This document shows, piece by piece, positions 24,579 to 32,070 of a stretch of DNA of 32,070 nt. Each line of letters starts with the position of its first letter. Position 1 is the stretch's first letter. The notes under the pieces were generated by a model that was not told the DNA's origin, searched no databases, and saw nothing but the letters and a program-made list of their open reading frames with translations. The DNA is from Candidatus Fermentibacterota bacterium (GTDB taxonomy: Bacteria; Fermentibacterota; Fermentibacteria; Fermentibacterales; JCC-6), in assembly GCA_003644925.1 (NCBI GenBank), contig QNDS01000010.1, positions 1-32,070 of the forward strand, given 5' to 3'. A program made the position numbers and the translations under genes.

Positions 24579-25931
24579 GTGCCCGAACTCTTCGATACCC
24601 ATTGCCACCTCTCTGATGAGCGGTTTTGCGATGATCTCGACAGGGTGCTTGCCTCTGCTGCAGAATCAGGTGTGACCGGATTTCTGGTTCCCGGCATATC
24701 ACTGGAGAGCAGCCGTAAGGCGGCTTTCCTTTGCGAAACCAGAGCCGGCGTATACGCGGCTGCGGGAATTCATCCGAACGAATTCGATTCGGATTATCCA
24801 GATGATTTCGCCGATATAGCAGAAATACTCCTCCGCCCCCGTGTGATAGCTGTTGGAGAAACCGGGTTGGATTTTTACCGGGAAAGGACTTCTGCTGAGC
24901 TTCAGATCAAGATGTTCCGCAATCATATCAGACTTGCAGAATCATTAGGATTAACACTTGTAGTTCACTCCAGAAATGCCGAAAGGGAGGTTCTTGATAT
25001 TCTCGGGAATGATGTTGCCGTCCCGGTTATAATGCACTGCTATACCGGACCTCCTGATGTTGCGCTGGAGGCTGCTCAAAGGGGATATTACATCGGGTTT
25101 GCGGGTCCTTTGACTTTCAGGGGGAACAACCGGCTGCGAGATCTTGCCGGATCGCTTCCGCCTGACAAAATCCTTATCGAAACGGATGCTCCTTATCTCT
25201 CTCCAGAGCCTCTCCGGGGGAGACGAAACGAACCTTCCAATGTTAAGTACATGGCCGATACCATTTCAGCAATATGGGACAGAGATCCGGCGCTGACCGC
25301 AGAAACACTTATGACTAATTCCCTGAAAGCTCTGCAGCTTGGACCATTTCAAAGAACAGACCTTGTATATTTGCTGTATGGGAATATTTATATGAACATT
25401 ACAGGCAGGTGTTCAAATCGATGCAGATTCTGTATTAAAGATAGAGCAGACGGTATCGGAGGCTACTACCTTGCACACCATGGAGAACCCCTCGAGGGGA
25501 GACTTGAATCCATTATTGAAACACTGAGCCCCAGTATGGGAGAAGAGCTTGTTTTCTGCGGATACGGTGAACCGACCATGAGACCTGAACTTCTAAGGAG
25601 GCTTGCCCGTAAGGCTGCAGGCAGAGGATTTTCCGTAAGGCTTAACACAAACGGGACCTGTTTATCGTGGCTTTCCCGTGAAGAAACAGTTTTGCTTCTT
25701 GAACCATTTGATGCTGTTAGCATCAGTCTGAACACTTCCTGCGCAGAGGAATACAATACTATCTGCCGCCCTGCGGACGGGAACGCATGGGACAGATTGA
25801 TGGAGTTCATTGAATTGGCGGGAAGGCTTGCTTTCGTCAGCCTCACCGCTGTAAGATATTCAGGTGTTGAAATAGAATCGGTAGAGAAACTGGCGAAGAC
25901 CCTGAGTTTGCCGCTTCGGATAAGAGGGTAA
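24579..25931 (+). CDS. TatD nuclease fused to a TatD-associated radical SAM domain
   Basis: A 450-residue fusion. Residues 1-255 are a TatD-type metal-dependent deoxyribonuclease: DTHCHL (His8, His10), Glu94 in VGETGLDFY, His130, His153 in MHCYTG and Asp203 in ETDAPYLSPEP. Residues about 262-450 are a radical SAM domain with the cluster motif CSNRCRFC (Cys278, Cys282, Cys285) and the SAM-binding GYGEP at 328-332. Radical SAM proteins encoded next to tatD form a named family (TatD family-associated radical SAM); here the two are one chain with all catalytic residues of both retained. The substrate of the radical SAM half is unknown. The start is a GTG at 24579 with GGAGAAAG about 10 nt ahead. 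It overlaps rsmA by one base. Confidence 0.92.
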   Translation: MPELFDTHCHLSDERFCDDLDRVLASAAESGVTGFLVPGISLESSRKAAFLCETRAGVYAAAGIHPNEFDSDYPDDFADIAEILLRPRVIAVGETGLDFYRERTSAELQIKMFRNHIRLAESLGLTLVVHSRNAEREVLDILGNDVAVPVIMHCYTGPPDVALEAAQRGYYIGFAGPLTFRGNNRLRDLAGSLPPDKILIETDAPYLSPEPLRGRRNEPSNVKYMADTISAIWDRDPALTAETLMTNSLKALQLGPFQRTDLVYLLYGNIYMNITGRCSNRCRFCIKDRADGIGGYYLAHHGEPLEGRLESIIETLSPSMGEELVFCGYGEPTMRPELLRRLARKAAGRGFSVRLNTNGTCLSWLSREETVLLLEPFDAVSISLNTSCAEEYNTICRPADGNAWDRLMEFIELAGRLAFVSLTAVRYSGVEIESVEKLAKTLSLPLRIRG

Positions 25932-26746
25932 TGCTGACAACAGACTTGAAGAGGTATTTGAGTAGAACCGGATTCTATCCTAACAGAAATCTTGGGCAGA
26001 ACTTCCTCGTAAATGATTCCATAGCATCCAGAATCGCTGATGAAATCCCCGCGCAGGGCAGTGTTCTGGAGATTGGACCCGGATTCGGTTCTCTGACAGA
26101 GAAGCTTCTTCCCCGATCCGAATCACTGTCTGCAGTTGAGATATCAGGCAGAATGGCCTCATTCCTTCAACGGAGGTTCAGCGATGAACGACTTAACGTT
26201 ATCCGTGACGATTTTCTCAAGGTGGATCCATCGGAATTGCCCGGTTATCCATTCGTAACCATTGTCGGCAATCTTCCTTATTACATTTCCTCGCCTATCA
26301 TTTTCAGAATGATCGAACAGAGTTTCCGGCATGTTCAGAAAGCTGTTATTATGCTGCAGAGGGAGGTTGCAATTAGATTATCAACCCTTGACGGCGGCAG
26401 GGATTACGGTAAGCTTTCTCTGCAGATCTGGCCGATTTTTTCTGTAGAGAACCTTATCGATGTTTCTGCGGAGGATTTTTACCCCGTTCCAAGAGTTCTT
26501 TCAAGGGTAGTTGTTCTCAATCGCAGAAGCAGGCCCCTGATTCCCGAAGAGCTTTATGGTAGATTCAGAAGGATTGTTAAAGTGTCGTTCGCTATGAGGA
26601 GGAAAACAATTATCAACAACCTTAAACCGTTTCTGGGGAAAGATGAGGCTCTGAAACTCCTGGAGATATGCGATATCAACCCCTCATTAAGAGCAGAGCA
26701 GCTTCCTCCTGACCGTTTCGTTAAAATGGCGGAGGCTTTGCCGTGA
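25931..26746 (+). CDS. rsmA: 16S rRNA dimethyladenosine transferase RsmA (KsgA)
   Basis: A 271-residue SAM-dependent methyltransferase that dimethylates two adjacent adenosines near the 3' end of 16S rRNA during small-subunit maturation. NLGQNFLVND near the N-terminus, the SAM-binding VLEIGPGFGSLTEKLL, the catalytic IVGNLPYYISSPI and the later DFYPVPRVLSRVV are all family signatures. The C-terminal helical domain (AMRRKTIINNLKPFL) is complete. The ATG shares its A with the stop of the TatD fusion, and the gene overlaps the next one by 4 nt, so translation is probably coupled in both directions. Confidence 0.96.
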   Translation: MLTTDLKRYLSRTGFYPNRNLGQNFLVNDSIASRIADEIPAQGSVLEIGPGFGSLTEKLLPRSESLSAVEISGRMASFLQRRFSDERLNVIRDDFLKVDPSELPGYPFVTIVGNLPYYISSPIIFRMIEQSFRHVQKAVIMLQREVAIRLSTLDGGRDYGKLSLQIWPIFSVENLIDVSAEDFYPVPRVLSRVVVLNRRSRPLIPEELYGRFRRIVKVSFAMRRKTIINNLKPFLGKDEALKLLEICDINPSLRAEQLPPDRFVKMAEALP

Positions 26747-28566
26747 AAAGATCACTGATGCTTCTTGTATTTATGTTCGTCAGCCTCAGCGCTGTTACCA
26801 TCGGTTACGATATCTCGCTTGATCAGGTCAAGGACAAGATCAGTCTGATGAATTCCCTCTCTCTCTATCAACAGCTGACATCAAGGGTTTCTCTGAACGC
26901 GAACGCCTCTTTCAACGCTGAGAAGAACGAAGATCTGCACAGATTCATTGATGCGAGGAACGGTACTGCCAGCCTGACATTCACTCCTTTCCGCGGGATT
27001 GAACTTGGCGTCAATCTCGCCAGAAGTATCAGCTCCGAGGAGAAGAACGATGAGCTGATCAGGGATCGGCTCAGCAACACTACTTCCGGACAGATCCGGT
27101 ATACACCCGCATCCTGGCTTTCCGTTAATATCGGATTGGGAGCGCACTTTATAGATTACATGAATCCTTCGGGAGATAGCACCATAACAGGTCATGACGA
27201 GGGTGGTGTGACGAACGTTGATATCTCGATGAACAGAACGGTTTTTCCGGGAATGAGCGGGAGCGTTACCCTTGGTGAGCACAGAACACTTGGATATCAG
27301 AAGGATACCGGGAGCGATAACTTATCTCTCCGGATGAGCTACGATTTCCCCCGGAATTACGGAGGTGGAGGTCTTAGCGCCCAGGTCAGGGCGATGAAGC
27401 TTTTTACAACGTACAATGATTCCAATAGAACACAGAGACAGGACGACTGGTCCAGCAGTCTGTCACTGGTGGTTCCCACACCCTATGACAGGTTTTCCAT
27501 GGAGATATCTACCTCCTGGGATTTTTCTGACAGATTCTACGAATACGATGACCCCGATTCCGTGAGCGGTGAAGGGGATGTACTGGACAGGCAGCAGAGA
27601 TACCGGACCATATCATCCTCCCTCAGATACCAGATAATTGATAATCTGAGTCTGAACATGACCCTCTCCCGGGCCATCGACCGCGTAGATCAGAAGAGAA
27701 CCGCAACAGGTGTATCAACTTTGTTCAATACCTATTACGTTGATGATGACAGATTGTTCAGATCCAGTCTTGATTACACTCCCGGGTCAAGTAAGGTTTC
27801 GTTTTACAGGACGATCCAGCTTTTGAAACGTGATACTTACGGAACATGGACGGATGTATGGGGTATCGAACATAGAGATAATTACGATTATGATCAGCTC
27901 AGGGAGGTTCTGTCTCTCAGCGCTGAGATACCCCTCGGCAATCGAACCGTACTTAAGATGATCCTTCAGGGTCAGATCAGGGAAATTATTTACATCATGT
28001 CCGAGCAGTCAGGCAACAGTAAGAGGTCTTCCACCTACAGTATTGAGCCCAGTTTCAGTTACAATGCCGGAAGCAACTGGAAACTTGAGCAATCGGTTCA
28101 GATCAGCGCCGACTACACGACATTCCTTTTTCCGGAATGCTCAACAGCAGGATCGGATCTGCTCTTTCGAAGGATAACTACTGGTAGTTCTTTCCAGAGA
28201 GTCTCCGCGGACAGCACAACGCTGGGTCTGAATCATATCTTCCGTTTTCAGGATCAGGGCAGTTATGAGAGCTCCGTTTTCCAGAGATCCGAGGAGGTTA
28301 TCGGCAATACCATCAAGATCAACCTTGGATTTCATGTAGGCAATGGTATAGGTCTTACTCCAAGCTACGCCTGGGAGTATCAGAAGAGGAATTTTCTTTC
28401 TCAGAGTATACCTTCCCGTGTCGAGCACATACACCACGTAGGTCTGCGTACAAGAATGACCCTGAACGACGGAACCCTCTCTCTCAATGTAACCCGTTCC
28501 TTTTATTCAAGAGATGACCGGCAAAGTTACTGGAAGGCTACCGTCGGCCTTAACTATCAGTTCTAG
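26743..28566 (+). CDS. Predicted outer-membrane beta-barrel protein
   Basis: A 607-residue protein starting with a signal peptide (MKRSLMLLVFMFVSLSAVTIG). The rest is a long series of alternating polar and hydrophobic strands with frequent Tyr, Ser, Asn and Thr, such as LSLNVTRSFYSRDDR and RFSMEISTSWDFSDRFY. It ends in WKATVGLNYQF, with the terminal aromatic residue typical of outer-membrane barrels. No enzyme motif is seen. I cannot name a family; it resembles many large uncharacterised barrels. The start is a GTG inside the end of rsmA (GTGA overlap) with GGAGG about 9 nt upstream. A lipoprotein gene follows after 11 nt, and the two may form an outer-membrane pair. Confidence 0.82.
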   Translation: MKRSLMLLVFMFVSLSAVTIGYDISLDQVKDKISLMNSLSLYQQLTSRVSLNANASFNAEKNEDLHRFIDARNGTASLTFTPFRGIELGVNLARSISSEEKNDELIRDRLSNTTSGQIRYTPASWLSVNIGLGAHFIDYMNPSGDSTITGHDEGGVTNVDISMNRTVFPGMSGSVTLGEHRTLGYQKDTGSDNLSLRMSYDFPRNYGGGGLSAQVRAMKLFTTYNDSNRTQRQDDWSSSLSLVVPTPYDRFSMEISTSWDFSDRFYEYDDPDSVSGEGDVLDRQQRYRTISSSLRYQIIDNLSLNMTLSRAIDRVDQKRTATGVSTLFNTYYVDDDRLFRSSLDYTPGSSKVSFYRTIQLLKRDTYGTWTDVWGIEHRDNYDYDQLREVLSLSAEIPLGNRTVLKMILQGQIREIIYIMSEQSGNSKRSSTYSIEPSFSYNAGSNWKLEQSVQISADYTTFLFPECSTAGSDLLFRRITTGSSFQRVSADSTTLGLNHIFRFQDQGSYESSVFQRSEEVIGNTIKINLGFHVGNGIGLTPSYAWEYQKRNFLSQSIPSRVEHIHHVGLRTRMTLNDGTLSLNVTRSFYSRDDRQSYWKATVGLNYQF

Positions 28567-28577
28567 GAGGCTGAATA

Positions 28578-29198
28578 ATGAGAAAGCAACTCATCTTCGT
28601 ATTGTGCATCCTGGCACTTTCAGTTCTACTCTCATGCTCTTTCTTCGATCCTCGGGATCCGGCTGATCCTGATCCGGGGGGAGAAATTCCCTGGCAGCAG
28701 CCGTACTCCCCCGCAACAGTTGTGATCAACTTCGAAAGTGCAATGGAAGGAAGGTCCGTGGCTATGACCATGGCATGCTGCGATTCATCTTACATGTTCA
28801 TTGCCGATGGATCGGATACTACAGAATTTGCTAGCTCCTGGAATTTCAGCGGCTGGGATTACGGAGTTGAACAGAATACCATGATGAACATTTTTAACGC
28901 TGCTGAAGGAGATACACTGCCTGAGGACAGCCTTATTTCTGTGACGATGAACACCATATCATCCCTGCCTGATCCTGTTGCACCCGTAGATTCAGCCTTG
29001 ATCTATAGGGATTACGAGATAATTGCTGCGGGAAGTGAATACTGCGGATGGGACAATCCCGCCAAGGGACAGGTCCTGTTCTTAATGGTGGAAGACGATT
29101 ACGGATTGTGGTCAATGAAACGCTGGTATGATAACAGGTCGTACCCTCACATACCTGAATTCTATACCTGGGGAGTCGTCAAAGCAGCAGTTAGATAG
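28578..29198 (+). CDS. Small lipoprotein of unknown function
   Basis: A 206-residue protein with a lipoprotein signal peptide ending in LLSC (Cys20), followed by an Asp/Pro-rich linker (FFDPRDPADPDPGG). The mature domain, about 160 residues, has a pattern of short strands and a conserved-looking C-terminus (LMVEDDYGLWSMKRWYDNRS), which resembles small nuclear-transport-factor-like or ligand-binding folds seen in secreted lipoproteins; that comparison is only an impression. TAGGAGG, formed with the stop codon of the barrel gene, lies 7-8 nt ahead of the ATG. Position right after a barrel gene suggests they work together at the outer membrane. Confidence 0.82.
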   Translation: MRKQLIFVLCILALSVLLSCSFFDPRDPADPDPGGEIPWQQPYSPATVVINFESAMEGRSVAMTMACCDSSYMFIADGSDTTEFASSWNFSGWDYGVEQNTMMNIFNAAEGDTLPEDSLISVTMNTISSLPDPVAPVDSALIYRDYEIIAAGSEYCGWDNPAKGQVLFLMVEDDYGLWSMKRWYDNRSYPHIPEFYTWGVVKAAVR

Positions 29199-29211
29199 TT
29201 TTGATAATACT

Positions 29212-29904
29212 GTGAAAAATCCAAGACAGGTGATGCTTGCAGGGAGGGCTAAGGTTTTTCAGGATCCTGGAGCATCGGTAACGACTGATACACTTCTTCT
29301 GGCTTCCTCTCTCCGTGCAGCACCTGGCTCGGTTATCGTAGATCTCGGCTGCGGCAGCGGAGGGGCATCCCTGTACTCTTCATCCTTAAATCCCGGCTGC
29401 AGATGGATCGGGATTGATATCCGGTACGATTCACTGAAGCTCATGAAAGTTTCAAGAGATCTGCAAGGCACTCCCGTGGATATCTCCGCGGTATGCTGCA
29501 GTCTTGAAACGGTACCTCTTGCTTTTTTGGAGGGTATTGCGGATGCAGTTATTACGAATCCTCCCTACGGCAGGGCGGGAGCGGTGAGGAGAAGTCCCAA
29601 TGTAGAAAGAGACAGATCGAGGAGAGGATCGGGATTACTTCTTTATCAGTTCATACGGGGAGCCGCTCACCTCCTGGCCCCCGGGGGGGATTTCCTGATC
29701 ATCAACAGACCTTCTTCGCTTCCTGCAATTCTGCCTGGCTGCAGGGCTTTCGGGATAAACCCGATTGCGCTGCAACCCGTTGGTTCCCCTGACAAGCCTG
29801 CTGAGCTCATTGTATTTCATGGCAGAAAAGGCTCCCGTGAAGAGCTGAAGATTCTTCCCCAGACGGAAGCTGAATCTCTGATAAGGTCAGCTCGATATAG
29901 TTGA
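29212..29904 (+). CDS. TrmN6/YfiC-like SAM-dependent N6-adenine methyltransferase
   Basis: About 230 residues. The SAM-binding motif I reads VIVDLGCGSGGASLYSS and the catalytic motif is NPPYG in ADAVITNPPYGRAG, typical of enzymes that methylate the N6 of adenine. The N-terminus (RAKVFQDPGASVTTDTLLLAS) matches the layout of tRNA(Val) A37 methyltransferases, including the Thr-Asp-Thr-Leu-Leu-Leu segment that precedes motif I. A tRNA target is therefore likely but not certain; the C-terminal RNA-contact residues cannot be judged by eye. The start is unclear: GTG at 29212 (13 nt after the previous stop), GTG at 29230 or ATG at 29233 are possible and none has a strong ribosome binding site. Confidence 0.82.
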   Translation: MKNPRQVMLAGRAKVFQDPGASVTTDTLLLASSLRAAPGSVIVDLGCGSGGASLYSSSLNPGCRWIGIDIRYDSLKLMKVSRDLQGTPVDISAVCCSLETVPLAFLEGIADAVITNPPYGRAGAVRRSPNVERDRSRRGSGLLLYQFIRGAAHLLAPGGDFLIINRPSSLPAILPGCRAFGINPIALQPVGSPDKPAELIVFHGRKGSREELKILPQTEAESLIRSARYS

Positions 29905-29929
29905 CATGAATCCAACAACCATAAATACT
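29901..29929 (+). promoter_or_regulatory. Predicted promoter of the CotH-family gene
   Basis: TTGACA (29901-29906) overlaps the stop codon of the methyltransferase gene; AATACT (29924-29929, 4 of 6) follows after 17 nt. ATCCAA (29910-29915) and TTGGAT (29934-29939) form an inverted repeat around the -10 that could be an operator. The leader to the GTG at 30066 would be about 130 nt. Confidence 0.5.
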
Positions 29930-30065
29930 TATATTGGATGTTAACTCTGGCGTTTGAGGTGCTTGTAAATGCTTCAAGGTAATGCCAAGTAGTAATAATC
30001 AAGTATCTACTCGCCACATATGATACGATCTTGTTGAATCCATTCGTATGCTGAAAGGATATTAA

Positions 30066-32070
30066 GTGGGATTTCTTCTTGGTGCTATGCTTTTGCTCAG
30101 TCAGCAGGGAATTCTGGATACATACAGCCTGCAAATGGATACGATACTGCTGGACAGCCTCTATTCAAACCCATATGCCGATTATCATTTTCCAGCTCTA
30201 ATCGTAACTGAGGCAGGCGCCTGCAGTTGTCTGGCGGGATTCAGGGGTGGCACTTCGCTCAATCTACCAAAGAAGAGCTGGAAATTTGAATTGTTCGACA
30301 ATACCCTCCTGAACGCCTCCCACATTCTTCTTGATGCCCAGTATCGGGATCTGACATTAATGCGGAATGTGCTTGGTCTTTATCTGACAGAACGGCTCGG
30401 TCGTCCCGCATCAATGACTGAACATGTGGAGTTATACGTAAACGACGAGTATTACGGTGTTTATGTCCAAGTAGAAAGAATTGATGAGTTTTTTTACGAT
30501 AGAAACAATCTGGGTTACGGTCCTCTCTTTAAATCTGTAAACCATCTAGGTAGATTTGCATGGCAACCGTCTGATACTCTTGGAACGACCGGATTTGAAT
30601 CAAAAAGAGGAAGCGAAGCGTATCTTCCACTGGTACGACAGCTAATTGATGCAGTAAATCTTTTTACACCGCTTTCAATAGATCAGGATGATTATCTTGC
30701 CTATGCTGCAGTCTCCATTGCCATTCTTGATGGTGATGCGCTTTCTAAGAATTACTACATTCATTTCACTCCAGAGGGCAAATGGCGGTTCTACCCGTGG
30801 GACAGAGACGCTACATTCGGCAATACCTGGAAAGGAGAATATCTACCAGGCTGGACTCAACTCAAATCGGTATACTGTTTTGAGAGATCGTCCTTGATCT
30901 CACGACTGTTAATGCAGGATGACTGCAGTACCCAGTTTGATGATTACTTCCTTCACGCTGGTGAGATTATGGCGGATGAACTGCCATTCATTATAGATTC
31001 CATTTTCTTGGACATCCAGGCAAGTGTCTTCGCTGATCCTCTTAAACAGGGTACAAACGATGAATTCGTTGAGGCTGTTGCTGTTCTAAGACAAGCTGTA
31101 ATTGATCGTGGACAATTTATCCCTGGAATTGCTGGTGCATATACGCCGCTTCATGTAGAAAGCATGTTGCTTTCTGAATGTGAATTCGAATCCGATGATG
31201 ATTCCGTTACTGTCACGATTGAGTTTTTAGAACCAGCTGCTCTTGCAAATCTCCACTATTGGAATGATGCAGTTGAAGTGAACTCCGTTGAAATGAATCA
31301 GGATGATCAGTTTGGATATGTATGGAGCCAGACAGTCAACTTTCCAGCGATATACGAGAATTTACTCTTCTCTGTAGGATCTAAAGCTCAAGTTGGTTCT
31401 GGAAGAAGCAATTCCTTTTCCTTCTATCCCCTTTATGGTCCACCCTCATCTATATCCAGGCGTGTCTGTGCTCCCTCAGCAAGGAGAAGCTCATGGCAAC
31501 TGGACTTCACTAAACTGGAAGTATTGTCTCCTGTCAGGTATACCCTCTTCCTCTGGAGCATCCCTGTGGTCAATACATCAGATGATTTGCAGGATCTTTC
31601 CCTCTGCGGTTTCCAGACAGGTGACCCTCCGGCACGGGTATTCGCTGGAGCAGGGACTATCGTAATCCCCGGGGATACAATCTACCTGACGAACGATCAG
31701 GCAATGCTGGAGCTGCTTTTGCCGGGGAAAACAATCGTAGGTGATTTCGTCATTGATTCACCGGCTAACACTGATCTGCTGCTTCTTGATCCATCCTGGG
31801 AAACAGAAATGCAGGTAACCTTAGAAGAGGAGAATCCATTCTATCAGTCGGGACTAGCTCTCAATGAGCTTATGGCGAAGAACGACACTACAATATCGGA
31901 TAATTATGGAGAATACGATGACTGGATCGAGATTACGAATACCGGATCAAACGATATAAACCTTTCAGGATATTACCTCACGGACGATGCTGCCGACCCG
32001 TTCAAATTCGCTTTCCCTGACACTGTGATACATCCGGGGGATTATTTCATCGTATGGGCAGATGATGATC
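30066..32070 (+). CDS. Secreted CotH-family protein with lamin-tail domain, 3' end cut off by the window edge
   Basis: An uninterrupted frame of 668 residues to the right edge. A short hydrophobic N-terminus (MGFLLGAMLLLSQQG) may be a signal sequence, though it lacks basic residues. The CotH kinase-like domain follows: GFRGGTSLNLPKKSWKFEL (about 58-76) with Lys69/70, RNVLGLYLTERLG, HVELYVNDEYYGVYVQVERI around 120-139, NYYIHF and YPWDRDATFG with Asp246 and Asp248. These match the family that includes spore-coat CotH, an atypical protein kinase. After a region of beta-rich sequence, the last 70 residues resemble a lamin-tail domain (LNELMAKNDT, EYDDWIEITNTG, LSGYYLTDD). AAGGA lies 6 nt before the GTG, and an in-frame stop directly precedes it. 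Substrates and localisation are unknown. Confidence 0.85.
   Translation, partial: MGFLLGAMLLLSQQGILDTYSLQMDTILLDSLYSNPYADYHFPALIVTEAGACSCLAGFRGGTSLNLPKKSWKFELFDNTLLNASHILLDAQYRDLTLMRNVLGLYLTERLGRPASMTEHVELYVNDEYYGVYVQVERIDEFFYDRNNLGYGPLFKSVNHLGRFAWQPSDTLGTTGFESKRGSEAYLPLVRQLIDAVNLFTPLSIDQDDYLAYAAVSIAILDGDALSKNYYIHFTPEGKWRFYPWDRDATFGNTWKGEYLPGWTQLKSVYCFERSSLISRLLMQDDCSTQFDDYFLHAGEIMADELPFIIDSIFLDIQASVFADPLKQGTNDEFVEAVAVLRQAVIDRGQFIPGIAGAYTPLHVESMLLSECEFESDDDSVTVTIEFLEPAALANLHYWNDAVEVNSVEMNQDDQFGYVWSQTVNFPAIYENLLFSVGSKAQVGSGRSNSFSFYPLYGPPSSISRRVCAPSARRSSWQLDFTKLEVLSPVRYTLFLWSIPVVNTSDDLQDLSLCGFQTGDPPARVFAGAGTIVIPGDTIYLTNDQAMLELLLPGKTIVGDFVIDSPANTDLLLLDPSWETEMQVTLEEENPFYQSGLALNELMAKNDTTISDNYGEYDDWIEITNTGSNDINLSGYYLTDDAADPFKFAFPDTVIHPGDYFIVWADDD

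Overview
The window reads as chromosomal sequence from a diderm (Gram-negative-type) bacterium. It has a complete Tol-Pal cluster, three exported proteins with clear signal sequences, an outer-membrane beta-barrel candidate and a classic tig-clpP-clpX block. G+C looks close to half by eye. The mix of PAS hybrid kinases, PEP/pyruvate-binding domain proteins of unknown role, CotH plus lamin-tail secreted proteins and a TolB/Pal system suggests the FCB group, perhaps an uncultured lineage such as Fermentibacterota. That placement is a low-confidence inference; no rRNA gene is present to test it.

Layout. 1-913 (minus) is the 5' part of an exported protein of unknown function. 914-2930 is an accessory island: an AbiEi/AbiEii (type IV toxin-antitoxin type) operon with its own promoter and a 23-bp operator-like palindrome. 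It lies between two copies of a 45-bp imperfect direct repeat, and each copy is followed by a different strong hairpin. 3007-7533 holds two consecutive hybrid histidine kinases. 7748-9034 is glutamate dehydrogenase with a structured leader and a textbook terminator; a metallophosphoesterase (9102-9962) starts 14 nt after that terminator. On the minus strand, 9959-14844 holds two overlapping PEP/pyruvate-binding proteins, the second with an added C-terminal nucleotidyltransferase domain.

15112-19346 is tolQ-tolR-tolA/tonB-tolB-pal-ybgF in canonical order, largely overlapping or closely spaced. A tRNA-Leu(UAG) with a good promoter follows at 19461-19546. From 19574 to 29904 ten plus-strand genes run with gaps of 30 nt or less, several overlapping: tig, clpP, clpX, engB, purA, a TatD/radical-SAM fusion, rsmA, a beta-barrel protein, a lipoprotein and a TrmN6-like methyltransferase. 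A predicted promoter precedes a truncated CotH/lamin-tail secreted protein (30066 to the right edge).

How the genes fit together. The Tol genes form an envelope-energising trans-envelope complex. The tig-to-methyltransferase run joins protein folding and turnover, ribosome assembly or modification, purine synthesis and envelope proteins in one likely transcription unit. The most distinctive points are the repeat-plus-hairpin boundaries of the AbiE module, the paired PEP/pyruvate-binding proteins with a fused nucleotidyltransferase, the TatD/radical-SAM fusion, and a ClpP with Asn at the catalytic Asp position.
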